Part shown: positions 15,452 through 22,478 of the stretch, one piece after another
How the letters are laid out: the number at the start of each line of letters is the position of its first letter
Position numbering within the stretch: position 1 is the stretch's first letter
Origin: an uncultured Senegalimassilia sp.
Lineage (GTDB): Bacteria; Actinomycetota; Coriobacteriia; Coriobacteriales; Eggerthellaceae
Assembly (NCBI RefSeq): GCF_902464545.1
Contig: NZ_CABQJR010000029.1
Coordinates: 1 to 27,380 of the forward strand
Direction of reading: 5' to 3'
Length of the DNA stretch: 27,380 nucleotides
Notes under the pieces: generated by a model
Told to the model about the DNA's origin: nothing
What the model saw: only the letters and a program-made list of their open reading frames with translations
Database searches by the model: none
Position numbers and translations under genes: made by a program

Positions 15452-15762
15452 GCGTCTTGGATGCATATGGGAATCGGGGAGTTGTGGGGTCTATGGCGAA
15501 AACAGTGGCTTGCGTTATTTGGGAGACGGTAGAGGCTCGGACTTGTTCACGCTCGTCGAAGATGGCTGCATTATTGGTCGATATGAATGGTTGATAATTT
15601 GGACCGCAGCTGCACCGTTCTATGCTTCATCTGCGATGAATATGATGCAGTGCGTGGAATCCTATAGGCGATTTTGGCCTGGCGACAGCGTCTCGCTGTA
15701 TTGCGATTACAATTATCCTATTCCATAAAACTGTGTCATATCCCCTGATAGATTGGTTATGT
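15452..15762. other. Gene-poor, lower-GC stretch
   Basis: About 310 bp between the hydrogenase terminator and the next gene. An open frame of 92 codons (15450-15728) begins with TTG inside the terminator and has no ribosome-binding site. Its third positions lack the G/C bias of neighbouring genes, and its translation resembles nothing I recognise. It is more likely non-coding or a decayed fragment than a gene. The 3' part carries the promoter described at 15701-15729. Confidence 0.5.
15701..15729 (+). promoter_or_regulatory. Candidate promoter for the membrane protein and protease genes
   Basis: TTGCGA (15701-15706) and CATAAA (15724-15729) are 17 bp apart, an optimal spacing with moderate hexamer matches. 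Because a strong terminator lies upstream, a separate promoter is needed here. Confidence 0.4.
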
Positions 15763-16191
15763 ATGGCTGAGCTAACCAAAGAGCAGATTGCTTGCGAAGA
15801 GAAGTTCCTTGAAGGTATTCCCCGTTGGAACATCGGAGCGCTGTTCTTGCCCCCCATTTGGGGTCCGGCTCATGGCTTCTGGGCTACCATCTTGTTCTAT
15901 CCTTTGTGGCTGGTTGCCGATAATTTGTTTTATGCTGCGTACTCGGAACGCACGCCGCTTGCGATTGCGTTTGCTGCGATTATCGGTGTTGTGTTGGTTG
16001 CCGTCACGTTTTTGTTTTCCCGGCTGAGCCAGCCTTTTGCGGCGCATCGTGCGGTAGCTCGCGGTGTTTCCGAGGAAACGTACGTGCGTCGGGAACGTAT
16101 TTGGGCGGTGGTATGCATTGTGATCGGGCTTGCGATGCTCGGCTTCGCCACGTGGTATAACCTGATGATCCGTCCGGGTATGGAGGGTTAA
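15763..16191 (+). CDS. Small membrane protein next to hydrogenase genes, unknown function
   Basis: A 142-residue protein I do not recognise with confidence. An N-terminal cytoplasmic part (MAELTKEQIACEEKFLEG) leads into PRWNIGALFLPPIWGPAHGFW, a tryptophan- and proline-rich motif running into the first membrane helix (about 40-62). Two further helices lie at about 66-90 and 112-135. ATG 15763 is the likely start, though no good ribosome-binding site precedes it; an in-frame GTG at 15733 has none either. It ends three bases before the maturation protease gene, so the two are co-transcribed. A role in hydrogenase assembly or membrane attachment is suggested by position alone. Its codon use is less G/C-biased than that of the hydrogenase subunits. 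Confidence 0.7.
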   Translation: MAELTKEQIACEEKFLEGIPRWNIGALFLPPIWGPAHGFWATILFYPLWLVADNLFYAAYSERTPLAIAFAAIIGVVLVAVTFLFSRLSQPFAAHRAVARGVSEETYVRRERIWAVVCIVIGLAMLGFATWYNLMIRPGMEG

Positions 16192-16194
16192 AGC

Positions 16195-16758
16195 ATGGCT
16201 TGCGAAGAGAATAGCTGGGGTTTGCGCGAGTACGTCGCCAGCAATGTGGCTGTTCCTGAGGAACTGCGCCCGCAGCGTGTGGCGGTCCTTTGCGTTGGCA
16301 ATCGATTGATGCTTGACGATGGCGTCGGGCCTGCCGTTTATGACGAGCTTATGGCGTCGTATGACATCCCGGATAATGTTGAGCTGTTGGACCTTGGTTG
16401 CTTGTCTCTAGCCATGATCGATCGTGTGCGAGAATTCGACGTGATCCTGACCGTCGATGCAGTTGATGATTCCGGTCAGCCTGCCGGCACGGTGCTTCGT
16501 TATGCGCCCGATGCGATGGCGCGCCATGTCGGCATCACGGCAAGCTTGCATGACCTGAAGCTTATCGATCTGTTCGATTCTGCAGCGTTGCTGGGATATC
16601 AAGCCGAGGGGCTGTGTCTGGGTATGCAGGTGGAAAACGCTTCTCCTGCTGAAGCAACCGAGGGTCTTACGAAGCCTGTGCACGACGCGTTGCCGCTGCT
16701 GGTAGACGTCGTGGTGGGTGAACTAGCACGATTGGGGTTCCCTCTTTCCGCAAAGTGA
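16195..16758 (+). CDS. [NiFe]-hydrogenase maturation endopeptidase (HyaD/HycI family)
   Basis: A 187-residue protease that removes the C-terminal tail of the large subunit after Ni insertion. The signature GNRLMLDDGVGP is at 35-46. By comparison with HybD and HycI, the Ni-probing residues are Asp42, Asp88 (TVDAVD) and His119 (ASLHDL). Asp at the first position, as in HycI, replaces the Glu of HybD. The ATG has GGAGGG seven bases upstream. An N-terminal extension of about 25 residues precedes the usual family start. Its substrate is most probably the large subunit at 13040-14686, which still has its tail. It sits in a transcription unit separate from the structural genes. Confidence 0.93.
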   Translation: MACEENSWGLREYVASNVAVPEELRPQRVAVLCVGNRLMLDDGVGPAVYDELMASYDIPDNVELLDLGCLSLAMIDRVREFDVILTVDAVDDSGQPAGTVLRYAPDAMARHVGITASLHDLKLIDLFDSAALLGYQAEGLCLGMQVENASPAEATEGLTKPVHDALPLLVDVVVGELARLGFPLSAK

Positions 16759-16776
16759 CTTGTGCTCCGATAGCAA

Positions 16777-16803
16777 GCTGGGCGCTTCGCTGAAGCGCCC
16801 AGC
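16777..16803. terminator. Bidirectional hairpin between convergent genes
   Basis: A 12-bp perfect stem (16777-16788 with 16792-16803) with a three-base GCT loop lies between the convergent protease and CarD-like genes. Neither side has a real T-run, so termination may be weak or Rho-assisted. Confidence 0.6.
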
Positions 16804-16824
16804 ATAGCTTCTCATCGTCCTGCG

Positions 16825-17394
16825 TCAGTTGTTGCGTAGGTTTAAAGCTTTGGAATGGGATTTGAGCTCCGCTTGTTTAATGCGCTCGACAAAATAGCTT
16901 TTCACCGTATCGCGCGGTATCTCAAGCGAAATCGAGAGCTCATCACATAAAAGGCCTTCGGCCAAATCAAGGTACTTTTTATCGACCGATGTGGCCTGAT
17001 GTCCGGCTTCCTTGCGCGTGATGGTGCGTTCGTGGCAGGTTTTGATAATCGGTATCAGGTCTTTAGGGGACAGCGTTTTTAGGTAATGTTCGTAGATTTC
17101 CTTCATTTGGCGTTGTTGGAGCGAAGAGGCGTTTGCTGTTTTGGCTAGCTCATCGTCCAGGCTGGCGGACTTTGCATCGGCTATAGAGTCGATGAGGTCG
17201 AGAGCCTCTTGTTTCTGCATGACAGGACGCATGATAGGCGGTTTTGCGGCGTCGCATGCCACGAACAGCTTAAGCGATCGTTCGAACACGGCATGAAGTT
17301 CCCAGTAATCCTTGTTGTCGAAATACCGTTCGCGCTTCTGCGCGATAGTGCAGACGTGATGTTTGAAAACGACGATATCGCCTACGTTAGCCAT
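16825..17394 (-). CDS. CarD-like RNA polymerase-binding regulator
   Basis: A 189-residue protein. Residues 1-65 (MANVGDIVVFKHHVCTIAQKRERYF, written in part) have the opening of the CarD/CdnL/TRCF RNA-polymerase-interacting domain, a Tudor-like fold that binds the RNA polymerase beta subunit. A helical C-terminal region (about 85-180) follows, as in CarD proteins that contact promoter DNA, but its sequence is divergent and Lys/Glu-rich. The start at 17394 is set by AAGGAGG five bases upstream; an upstream in-frame ATG at 17442 lacks a ribosome-binding site. A clear -10 lies about 100 bp upstream. CarD proteins stabilise open promoter complexes and tune rRNA and stress transcription; the targets here are unknown. 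Confidence 0.8.
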   Translation of the reverse strand: MANVGDIVVFKHHVCTIAQKRERYFDNKDYWELHAVFERSLKLFVACDAAKPPIMRPVMQKQEALDLIDSIADAKSASLDDELAKTANASSLQQRQMKEIYEHYLKTLSPKDLIPIIKTCHERTITRKEAGHQATSVDKKYLDLAEGLLCDELSISLEIPRDTVKSYFVERIKQAELKSHSKALNLRNN

Positions 17395-17491
17395 GAATCC
17401 TCCTTGATGCATTGCAATGGCGGCAGGCGCACCGCGAAACATGCTGGTGAAGGACTGCTCGGTTGGTGCTGATTGCTATCCAACATTCATC

Positions 17492-17500
17492 ATTATACCA
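17492..17500 (-). promoter_or_regulatory. Extended -10 promoter of the CarD-like gene
   Basis: On the minus strand TGGTATAAT gives a perfect TATAAT (17497-17492) with the extended -10 TG. No good -35 is seen at 17 or 18 bp, which extended -10 promoters tolerate. The resulting leader is about 90 nt. Confidence 0.6.
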
Positions 17501-17718
17501 GGTCACGGTGTGGAGCATTTGATATCAACTTCGTGTGTGATGTTAGGCAATCCCTAGTTTTCTTGGGATCCGCGGTCAATATGCTCTCGGATTCGGTGGA
17601 CAAAAACCCTGGATGGGGTATCCTACGGTCAACTTGGTGGTGTGTGCTGAGCCTCTTCGCTCGTTGTTGGCGAATTCGAGCTTTCCGGTTGTTGCTTTGT
17701 ATGACGGTGTTTCGTCCA
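17501..17718. other. Gene-free region between CarD-like promoter and nth
   Basis: About 220 bp of lower-GC sequence downstream of nth and upstream of the CarD-like gene. Plus-strand open frames here run into the antisense of nth and lack ribosome-binding sites. No terminator for nth is obvious. Confidence 0.45.
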
Positions 17719-18381
17719 TTACTTTTTTCCGGCGGACGGGCAAAGATCGCTCAAAAAGCACTCTTCGCATTTCGGGCGACGTGCAATGCATGTTTGGCGA
17801 CCGAACAGCACCCACTGGTGATTAATCGGTCCCCAATACTGCCTCGGATAAAGTTTTAGGAGCGCATCCTCGGTCTTCTGGGGCGTATCCGCTGAGGGTC
17901 CTACCAGCTTCAGCTTGTGCGCGATACGGAACACGTGCGTATCGACTGCAATGCCTTCTACAATGCCGAAGGCTTCATTGAGCACCACGTTGGCGGTTTT
18001 GCGTCCCACGCCCGGAAGTTTTTGGATCGACGCCATATCTTGCGGGATTTCTCCGCCGAAGTCGCTGATCACCATTCGAGCGCATTTGACGCAATTCGCG
18101 GCTTTCGCATGGTGGAAGCCGATGGTGCGGATGATCTCCTCTACTTCGTTCACATTGGCGTTGGCAAGTGCTTGCGGCGTTGGATAGCGTTCCCATAATG
18201 CTGGCGTGACCTTGTTAACTCCTTTGTCGGTTGTTTGCGCCGACAGCAACACCGCAATAGTTAGTTTGAAGGGGTCGCCCCAATAATGCAGCGCACATTC
18301 GGCGGCTGGAAAGTGCTCGTCCATTCTCTGGGCGATGGCTATCGCGCGTTCCCTTTTATCCTTTATCAATTCGCGCGGCAT
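17719..18381 (-). CDS. nth: Endonuclease III
   Basis: A 220-residue bifunctional DNA glycosylase/AP lyase that removes oxidised pyrimidines. The helix-hairpin-helix LPGVGRKTANVV carries the catalytic Lys128, and Asp147 stands in VDTHVFRI. The Fe-S cluster ligands are complete: Cys198, Cys205, Cys208 and Cys214 (C-x6-C-x2-C-x5-C). Length and order match the E. coli enzyme. GGAAGG lies about eight bases before the ATG. A possible small membrane-peptide gene ends 27 bp upstream on the same strand. Confidence 0.96.
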   Translation of the reverse strand: MPRELIKDKRERAIAIAQRMDEHFPAAECALHYWGDPFKLTIAVLLSAQTTDKGVNKVTPALWERYPTPQALANANVNEVEEIIRTIGFHHAKAANCVKCARMVISDFGGEIPQDMASIQKLPGVGRKTANVVLNEAFGIVEGIAVDTHVFRIAHKLKLVGPSADTPQKTEDALLKLYPRQYWGPINHQWVLFGRQTCIARRPKCEECFLSDLCPSAGKK

Positions 18382-18408
18382 GGGCGATCCTTCCGATTCC
18401 GGGTCGTT

Positions 18409-18549
18409 TCAACAGCAGTATATCGAATGATGTTGTACGCAGCTTTTACACTGCAAAATCGTTATGTTATCTGGACATATAAATAGAACCGAAGAAACCA
18501 GGATGACCATAGGAAAGACCGAATAAAACCAGATGAAACAAAAATTCAC
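18409..18549 (-). CDS. Possible small membrane peptide upstream of nth
   Basis: A 46-codon ORF starting with GTG at 18549, with AAGGAG eight bases upstream (18563-18558). The product is strongly hydrophobic over residues 2-25, giving one probable membrane helix, followed by a tail with several Cys and His residues (LQCKSCVQHH and IYCC at the end). It precedes nth by 27 bp on the same strand, so it may be a leader or a co-transcribed small protein. No homologue is known to me. The evidence is limited to the ribosome-binding site and hydrophobicity, and the lower GC makes codon-bias tests weak. Confidence 0.35.
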   Translation of the reverse strand: MNFCFIWFYSVFPMVILVSSVLFICPDNITILQCKSCVQHHSIYCC

Positions 18550-18740
18550 GATGCATTCTCCTTCTGATAGCAAACCTGCCTGCTCGAGCGTTTGGCGTGG
18601 TTGTATGGTCGGCTCCTTCGGCTCCGTATAACGGCTTTGTTCGTTCTGATGGGAGGCTGCCGCAAAGGTTCGGAACACGAACAGATGTTGCTGTTTACGT
18701 GTGGCTTGGGCTTGGCGTCTCGAGCGATGAAGAAGGTGCG

Positions 18741-18749
18741 TGATACACT
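18741..18749 (+). promoter_or_regulatory. Candidate extended -10 promoter for mfd
   Basis: TGATACACT contains TACACT (18744-18749) preceded by an extended -10 TG. No -35 match at 17 bp was found. It lies about 100 bp before mfd. The sequence between 18564 and 18740 shows no other feature I can support. Confidence 0.3.
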
Positions 18750-18759
18750 TTTTACCTTG

Positions 18760-18793
18760 AAAAACGCGCAGCTTCATCGAAGGAAAACTGCGC
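18760..18793 (-). terminator. Minus-strand hairpin with T-run upstream of mfd
   Basis: GCGCAG (18766-18771) pairs with CTGCGC (18788-18793), with an inner CTTC/GAAG pair. Read on the minus strand it is followed by G and five T (18764-18760). It could stop antisense transcription coming out of mfd before it reaches the nth unit. On the plus strand it would be a hairpin in the mfd leader. Confidence 0.35.
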
Positions 18794-18847
18794 AAGCAGG
18801 CCCGGACGCGCATGGCGGCATCCGGGTTGGCCGATGGTGATGGGGGA

Positions 18848-21800
18848 ATGCAGCATATGCTTATCGATTCTCTGCGCTTCGCGCTCGAGCGCTCGGAATG
18901 CTTGGATGGGTTTTGGTCCAATCTCGATGCCGGAAACGATGGCACGTTGGGCATCGCGAACAGCGCGCGCCCGTTCATGGTCGCCGCGCGCTTCTCGCAT
19001 AAGCCGCAGTCCACGCTTGCGGTGGTGGCGGGCGAGGATGCGGCGGTGTCATTTGCTCGCAGCTTGTCGGCCTATCTGGGTGAGGACAAGGTGCTGCGCT
19101 TCCCTGAGCGCGCCGATCTGCCGTTCGACAAGAAGCACGCGGATCTTGCCACCGTTGCTCGGCGTATGGAGGCGGCGCATGCGCTGCAGACCGGACGGCA
19201 GGTGGTCGTTGTCGCAAGCGCGCGGGCGTTGCTGCGCACCTTGCCGCCGGTCAATGCCAACGCATCGACGCCGCTGTCTTTCGTCTGCGGCCAGGAGCTG
19301 GCGGACATGCCGGGCGCTCAGACTGCGGGCACCCAGGATTTCGACGGTCTTATCCATGCTCTGGAATCGCGCGGGTTCTCCAATACCGGCGAGCTTGATG
19401 GCCCTGGCACGTTCTGCACGCGCGGCGGCACCGTGGATGTGTATCCGGGCAACCTGAGCTATCCCGTTCGCCTTGACTTCTTCGGCGACGAGCTGGATGA
19501 GATCCGCCGCATCGTTCCATCAACGGGCCAGACCATCTCCAGCTTGCAAAGCGTGGAAATCTATCCCGTCGTCGAGTTCTCTTGTAGCAAATCGGGTTTG
19601 GCGCGCGCACGCAAGAAGCTTGCGGCGCTGGCGGGAACCAACCCCGCGCTTCGCAGCGTTTCCGAGCATCTGGAAAACGCCGAGGGCGGTTTGCGCTTCG
19701 AGGGAAGCGACGTGCTGCTGCCGTATCTCTATGACAAGCCGGTCACGTTGGGTGCTTATCTGCGCCGCGATGGGCTTTCGGTGCTTATCGAGCCGCGAAG
19801 CCTGTTCGATGACATGATGCACGCCAGCGAGGAATTGGAAGCGAAGGCCAAAGGCACCAACATCGCCCTTGAGGGGCTGTTCTGCCCGGCTCCGCAGGTC
19901 AGTTTCGGCGAGTGCCAGCGTGCAACGTACGTATCCATCATGCGCGTGGGCGGCAACGTGGATGTCGAACTGCCGGTGAAGCGCGTCGAGGCGGCGGGCC
20001 ATCCCGATAAGCTGTTCGGCCGTCTGCGCACGCTCGTCGATGATGGCTACACGGTGGTATTCAGCGCTCCGAACCGCCGAAGCCGTGCCGATATGATGCT
20101 CGCCTTCGTCGATCACGGCCTTCCCATTCAAGAATGGCTTGATGCCGAGGAAAACCCGGATGACACCGACGGGCAGAAGAAGCGCCGCCTGCGCCGCGGG
20201 GTCGTCAACGTCGTCGACGTGGACATCCCGTTGGGAATGATCATCCCGAAGGCGAAGCTGGGCATGGTCAGCGTGTCCGATACCCAAGGGGCCTCCACCG
20301 CGCGTCCTAGCCGCCATATCGACATCACTGAGATCACGTTCCCGTATAAGCCGGGCGATTACGTTGTGCACGCGCAGCACGGCATCGCGCACTTCAAGGA
20401 GCTGGTGCGTCGCGAGATCGACGGCACGGCACGCGATTACCTGCTGTTGGAATACGCCGAAGGCGACAAGCTGTTCGTGCCGGTCGAGCAGCTCGACCGC
20501 GTCACGCGCTACGTCGGCCCCGAGGGCTCCACGCCGCGATGCACCCGCCTGAACACGGCCGACTGGTCGCGCGCCATGAAGAAGGCGAGTGCGGCTACCA
20601 AAAAGCTCGCGTTCGACCTGGTTGACGTGTACGCACGCCGCGCCAGCGCGCAAGGCTATTCCTTCGGACCCGACACGCCGGCGCAGATCGAGATGGAGGA
20701 GGCGTTCCCGTATCGGGAAACCCCCGATCAGCTGGCCGCCATCGCCGATGTCAAGGCCGACATGCGCAGCGCCAAGCCCATGGATCGTCTGGTGTGCGGC
20801 GACGTCGGCTTCGGGAAAACCGAGGTGGCGCTGCGAGCCGCCTTCGCCGCCACGCAGGATAAGAAGCAGGTCATGGTGCTGTGCCCGACCACCATCTTGG
20901 CGCAGCAGCATTTCACGAACTTCAAGGACCGCTTCGAGCCGTTCGGCGTGACCGTCGAGGTGCTCAGCCGCTTCCGCACGCCGCAGCAGCAGGCTGCGGC
21001 GCTCAAGGGTTTCGCGGACGGTAGCGTGGATGTGCTTGTAGGCACGCATCGCCTGCTGTCGCGCGATGTGAACCCCCATGACCTGGGCTTGGTGATCATC
21101 GACGAGGAGCAGCGCTTCGGTGTGGGCCACAAGGAACAGATGAAGAACCTTCGCGAGAGCATCGATGTGCTCACGCTTTCGGCAACGCCGATCCCGCGCA
21201 CCATGCAGATGTCGCTGTCGGGCGTGCGAGACATGAGCCTCATCCTCACGCCGCCCGACGATCGACGCCCCGTCGAGGTTCACGTCGGCGAGTGGGATCC
21301 CGACGTGGTCAGCGCCGCCATCAGGCGCGAGCTTGCCCGAGGCGGGCAGGTGTACTACGTTTCCAACCGCGTCCGGTCCATCGAGGAAGCGGTGAGGCGC
21401 GTGCAGGCCGCAGCCGGGGAGGCGCGCGTGGGCGTGGCACACGGGCAGATGGACAAGGACTCGCTGGAGAAGGTGATGGAGGAGTTTTCCGCCGGACAGC
21501 TCGATGTGCTGGTGGCAACCACCATCATCGAATCCGGCATCGACAACCCGCACACGAACACGCTCATCATCGAGGATTCGCAGCGTTTGGGCCTGGCTCA
21601 GATGTATCAGCTGAAGGGGCGCGTGGGCCGCGGCTCCACTCAGGCGTACGCGTTCTTCATGTTCCCCGAGCACGTTAACCTCACCGAGGAGGCGCAGGCG
21701 CGTCTGACGGCGCTGGACGAGCACACGGACTTGGGAAGCGGCATGCGCATCGCCATGCGCGACCTTGAGATCCGCGGTGCTGGCAGCCTTATGGGCGCTG

Positions 21801-22357
21801 AGCAGTCCGGCAACATGTCCGCGGTGGGTTTCGATCTGTTCGCGCAGATGCTCGGCGCGGCCGTGAGCGCCACGCGCGAGGGTGACTTGAAGGCCGCCGA
21901 GGGGCTGCCGCCGGCGCTGTCCGACATCACCGTGAACCTGCCGGGCCGCACGTATCTGTCCGAGGAATATGTGCCCGAAGCCGACGAGCGGGTGCTGTGG
22001 TATCGCAAGATCGCAAGCGCTGCAACCGTCGGCGCCGTGGAGGACATCTACAACGACTTGGCGGGCAAGCGTTCCGATATGCCTCAGGAGGCGCAGAACC
22101 TGTTCGAGAAGGCGCGCATCAAGGCGTTCGCCAACGAGCACCACATCAAAACGGTGTCGGTGGTTGCCGGCAAGTTGGTGGTGGAACCCATCGACATCCC
22201 CCGCGACAAGATGGTGCCCTTGCGCCGTGCCGGCGGCCGCTATCTGTCGGACAAGCGCAAGCTGCAGCTGCCCTTGAAGTATTTCCGTCTTACGGAAAAG
22301 GACAACCTGTTCGGCCCCGTGGCGAAGTTCCTGCGGGAAATGCACGGCGAGGAGTAG
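18848..22357 (+). CDS. mfd: Transcription-repair coupling factor Mfd
   Basis: A 1169-residue ATP-dependent translocase that removes stalled RNA polymerase at lesions and recruits UvrA. Domains in order: the UvrB-like N-terminal region (1 to about 350), the RNA-polymerase-interacting CarD-like domain near 500 (YKPGDYVVHAQHGIAHF), then the RecG-like motor with Walker A GDVGFGKT near 650, DEEQ box near 750 and LSATPIPRT near 776. The C-terminal TRCF domain ends near 1160. The start is uncertain: ATG 18848 and ATG 18857 both follow a G-rich stretch (18842-18846), and an in-frame ATG at 18812 has no ribosome-binding site. The choice changes only a few residues. A promoter candidate lies upstream. 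The CarD-like gene and nth are close by on the opposite strand. Confidence 0.96.
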   Translation: MQHMLIDSLRFALERSECLDGFWSNLDAGNDGTLGIANSARPFMVAARFSHKPQSTLAVVAGEDAAVSFARSLSAYLGEDKVLRFPERADLPFDKKHADLATVARRMEAAHALQTGRQVVVVASARALLRTLPPVNANASTPLSFVCGQELADMPGAQTAGTQDFDGLIHALESRGFSNTGELDGPGTFCTRGGTVDVYPGNLSYPVRLDFFGDELDEIRRIVPSTGQTISSLQSVEIYPVVEFSCSKSGLARARKKLAALAGTNPALRSVSEHLENAEGGLRFEGSDVLLPYLYDKPVTLGAYLRRDGLSVLIEPRSLFDDMMHASEELEAKAKGTNIALEGLFCPAPQVSFGECQRATYVSIMRVGGNVDVELPVKRVEAAGHPDKLFGRLRTLVDDGYTVVFSAPNRRSRADMMLAFVDHGLPIQEWLDAEENPDDTDGQKKRRLRRGVVNVVDVDIPLGMIIPKAKLGMVSVSDTQGASTARPSRHIDITEITFPYKPGDYVVHAQHGIAHFKELVRREIDGTARDYLLLEYAEGDKLFVPVEQLDRVTRYVGPEGSTPRCTRLNTADWSRAMKKASAATKKLAFDLVDVYARRASAQGYSFGPDTPAQIEMEEAFPYRETPDQLAAIADVKADMRSAKPMDRLVCGDVGFGKTEVALRAAFAATQDKKQVMVLCPTTILAQQHFTNFKDRFEPFGVTVEVLSRFRTPQQQAAALKGFADGSVDVLVGTHRLLSRDVNPHDLGLVIIDEEQRFGVGHKEQMKNLRESIDVLTLSATPIPRTMQMSLSGVRDMSLILTPPDDRRPVEVHVGEWDPDVVSAAIRRELARGGQVYYVSNRVRSIEEAVRRVQAAAGEARVGVAHGQMDKDSLEKVMEEFSAGQLDVLVATTIIESGIDNPHTNTLIIEDSQRLGLAQMYQLKGRVGRGSTQAYAFFMFPEHVNLTEEAQARLTALDEHTDLGSGMRIAMRDLEIRGAGSLMGAEQSGNMSAVGFDLFAQMLGAAVSATREGDLKAAEGLPPALSDITVNLPGRTYLSEEYVPEADERVLWYRKIASAATVGAVEDIYNDLAGKRSDMPQEAQNLFEKARIKAFANEHHIKTVSVVAGKLVVEPIDIPRDKMVPLRRAGGRYLSDKRKLQLPLKYFRLTEKDNLFGPVAKFLREMHGEE

Positions 22358-22447
22358 CGTTCAGGGCGCGTAGCAAGCGAAGAGGAGAGACTGCTAGGCA
22401 AGTGCACCGAAGCATCGGCTCGCATTACCGTCAGGGGGGATCGGCTT

Positions 22448-22472
22448 CGCGCGCCCTGCCACGTGGCGCGCG
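22448..22472. terminator. GC hairpin between convergent mfd and the VanZ fusion gene
   Basis: CGCGCGCC (22448-22455) pairs with GGCGCGCG (22465-22472) around a 9-nt loop. No T-run is present on either strand, so it is only a candidate bidirectional terminator. Confidence 0.4.
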
Positions 22473-22478
22473 CCCCGA

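Noticed and set aside
15450..15728. 92-codon frame after the hydrogenase terminator
   Set aside because: It starts with TTG inside the terminator, lacks a ribosome-binding site and has no G/C third-position bias.
17613..17825. Plus-strand frame beginning MGYPTVNL, slightly like a riboflavin-kinase motif
   Set aside because: The match is only a few residues, no further RibF motif follows, there is no ribosome-binding site, and it runs antisense into nth.
18592..18840. 82-codon plus-strand frame before mfd
   Set aside because: It spans the promoter candidate and hairpin, starts without a ribosome-binding site and shows no recognisable feature.
19520..22345. 941-codon open frame antisense to mfd
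   Set aside because: Same compositional effect opposite a clear mfd gene; its translation is His/Arg-rich without any motif.
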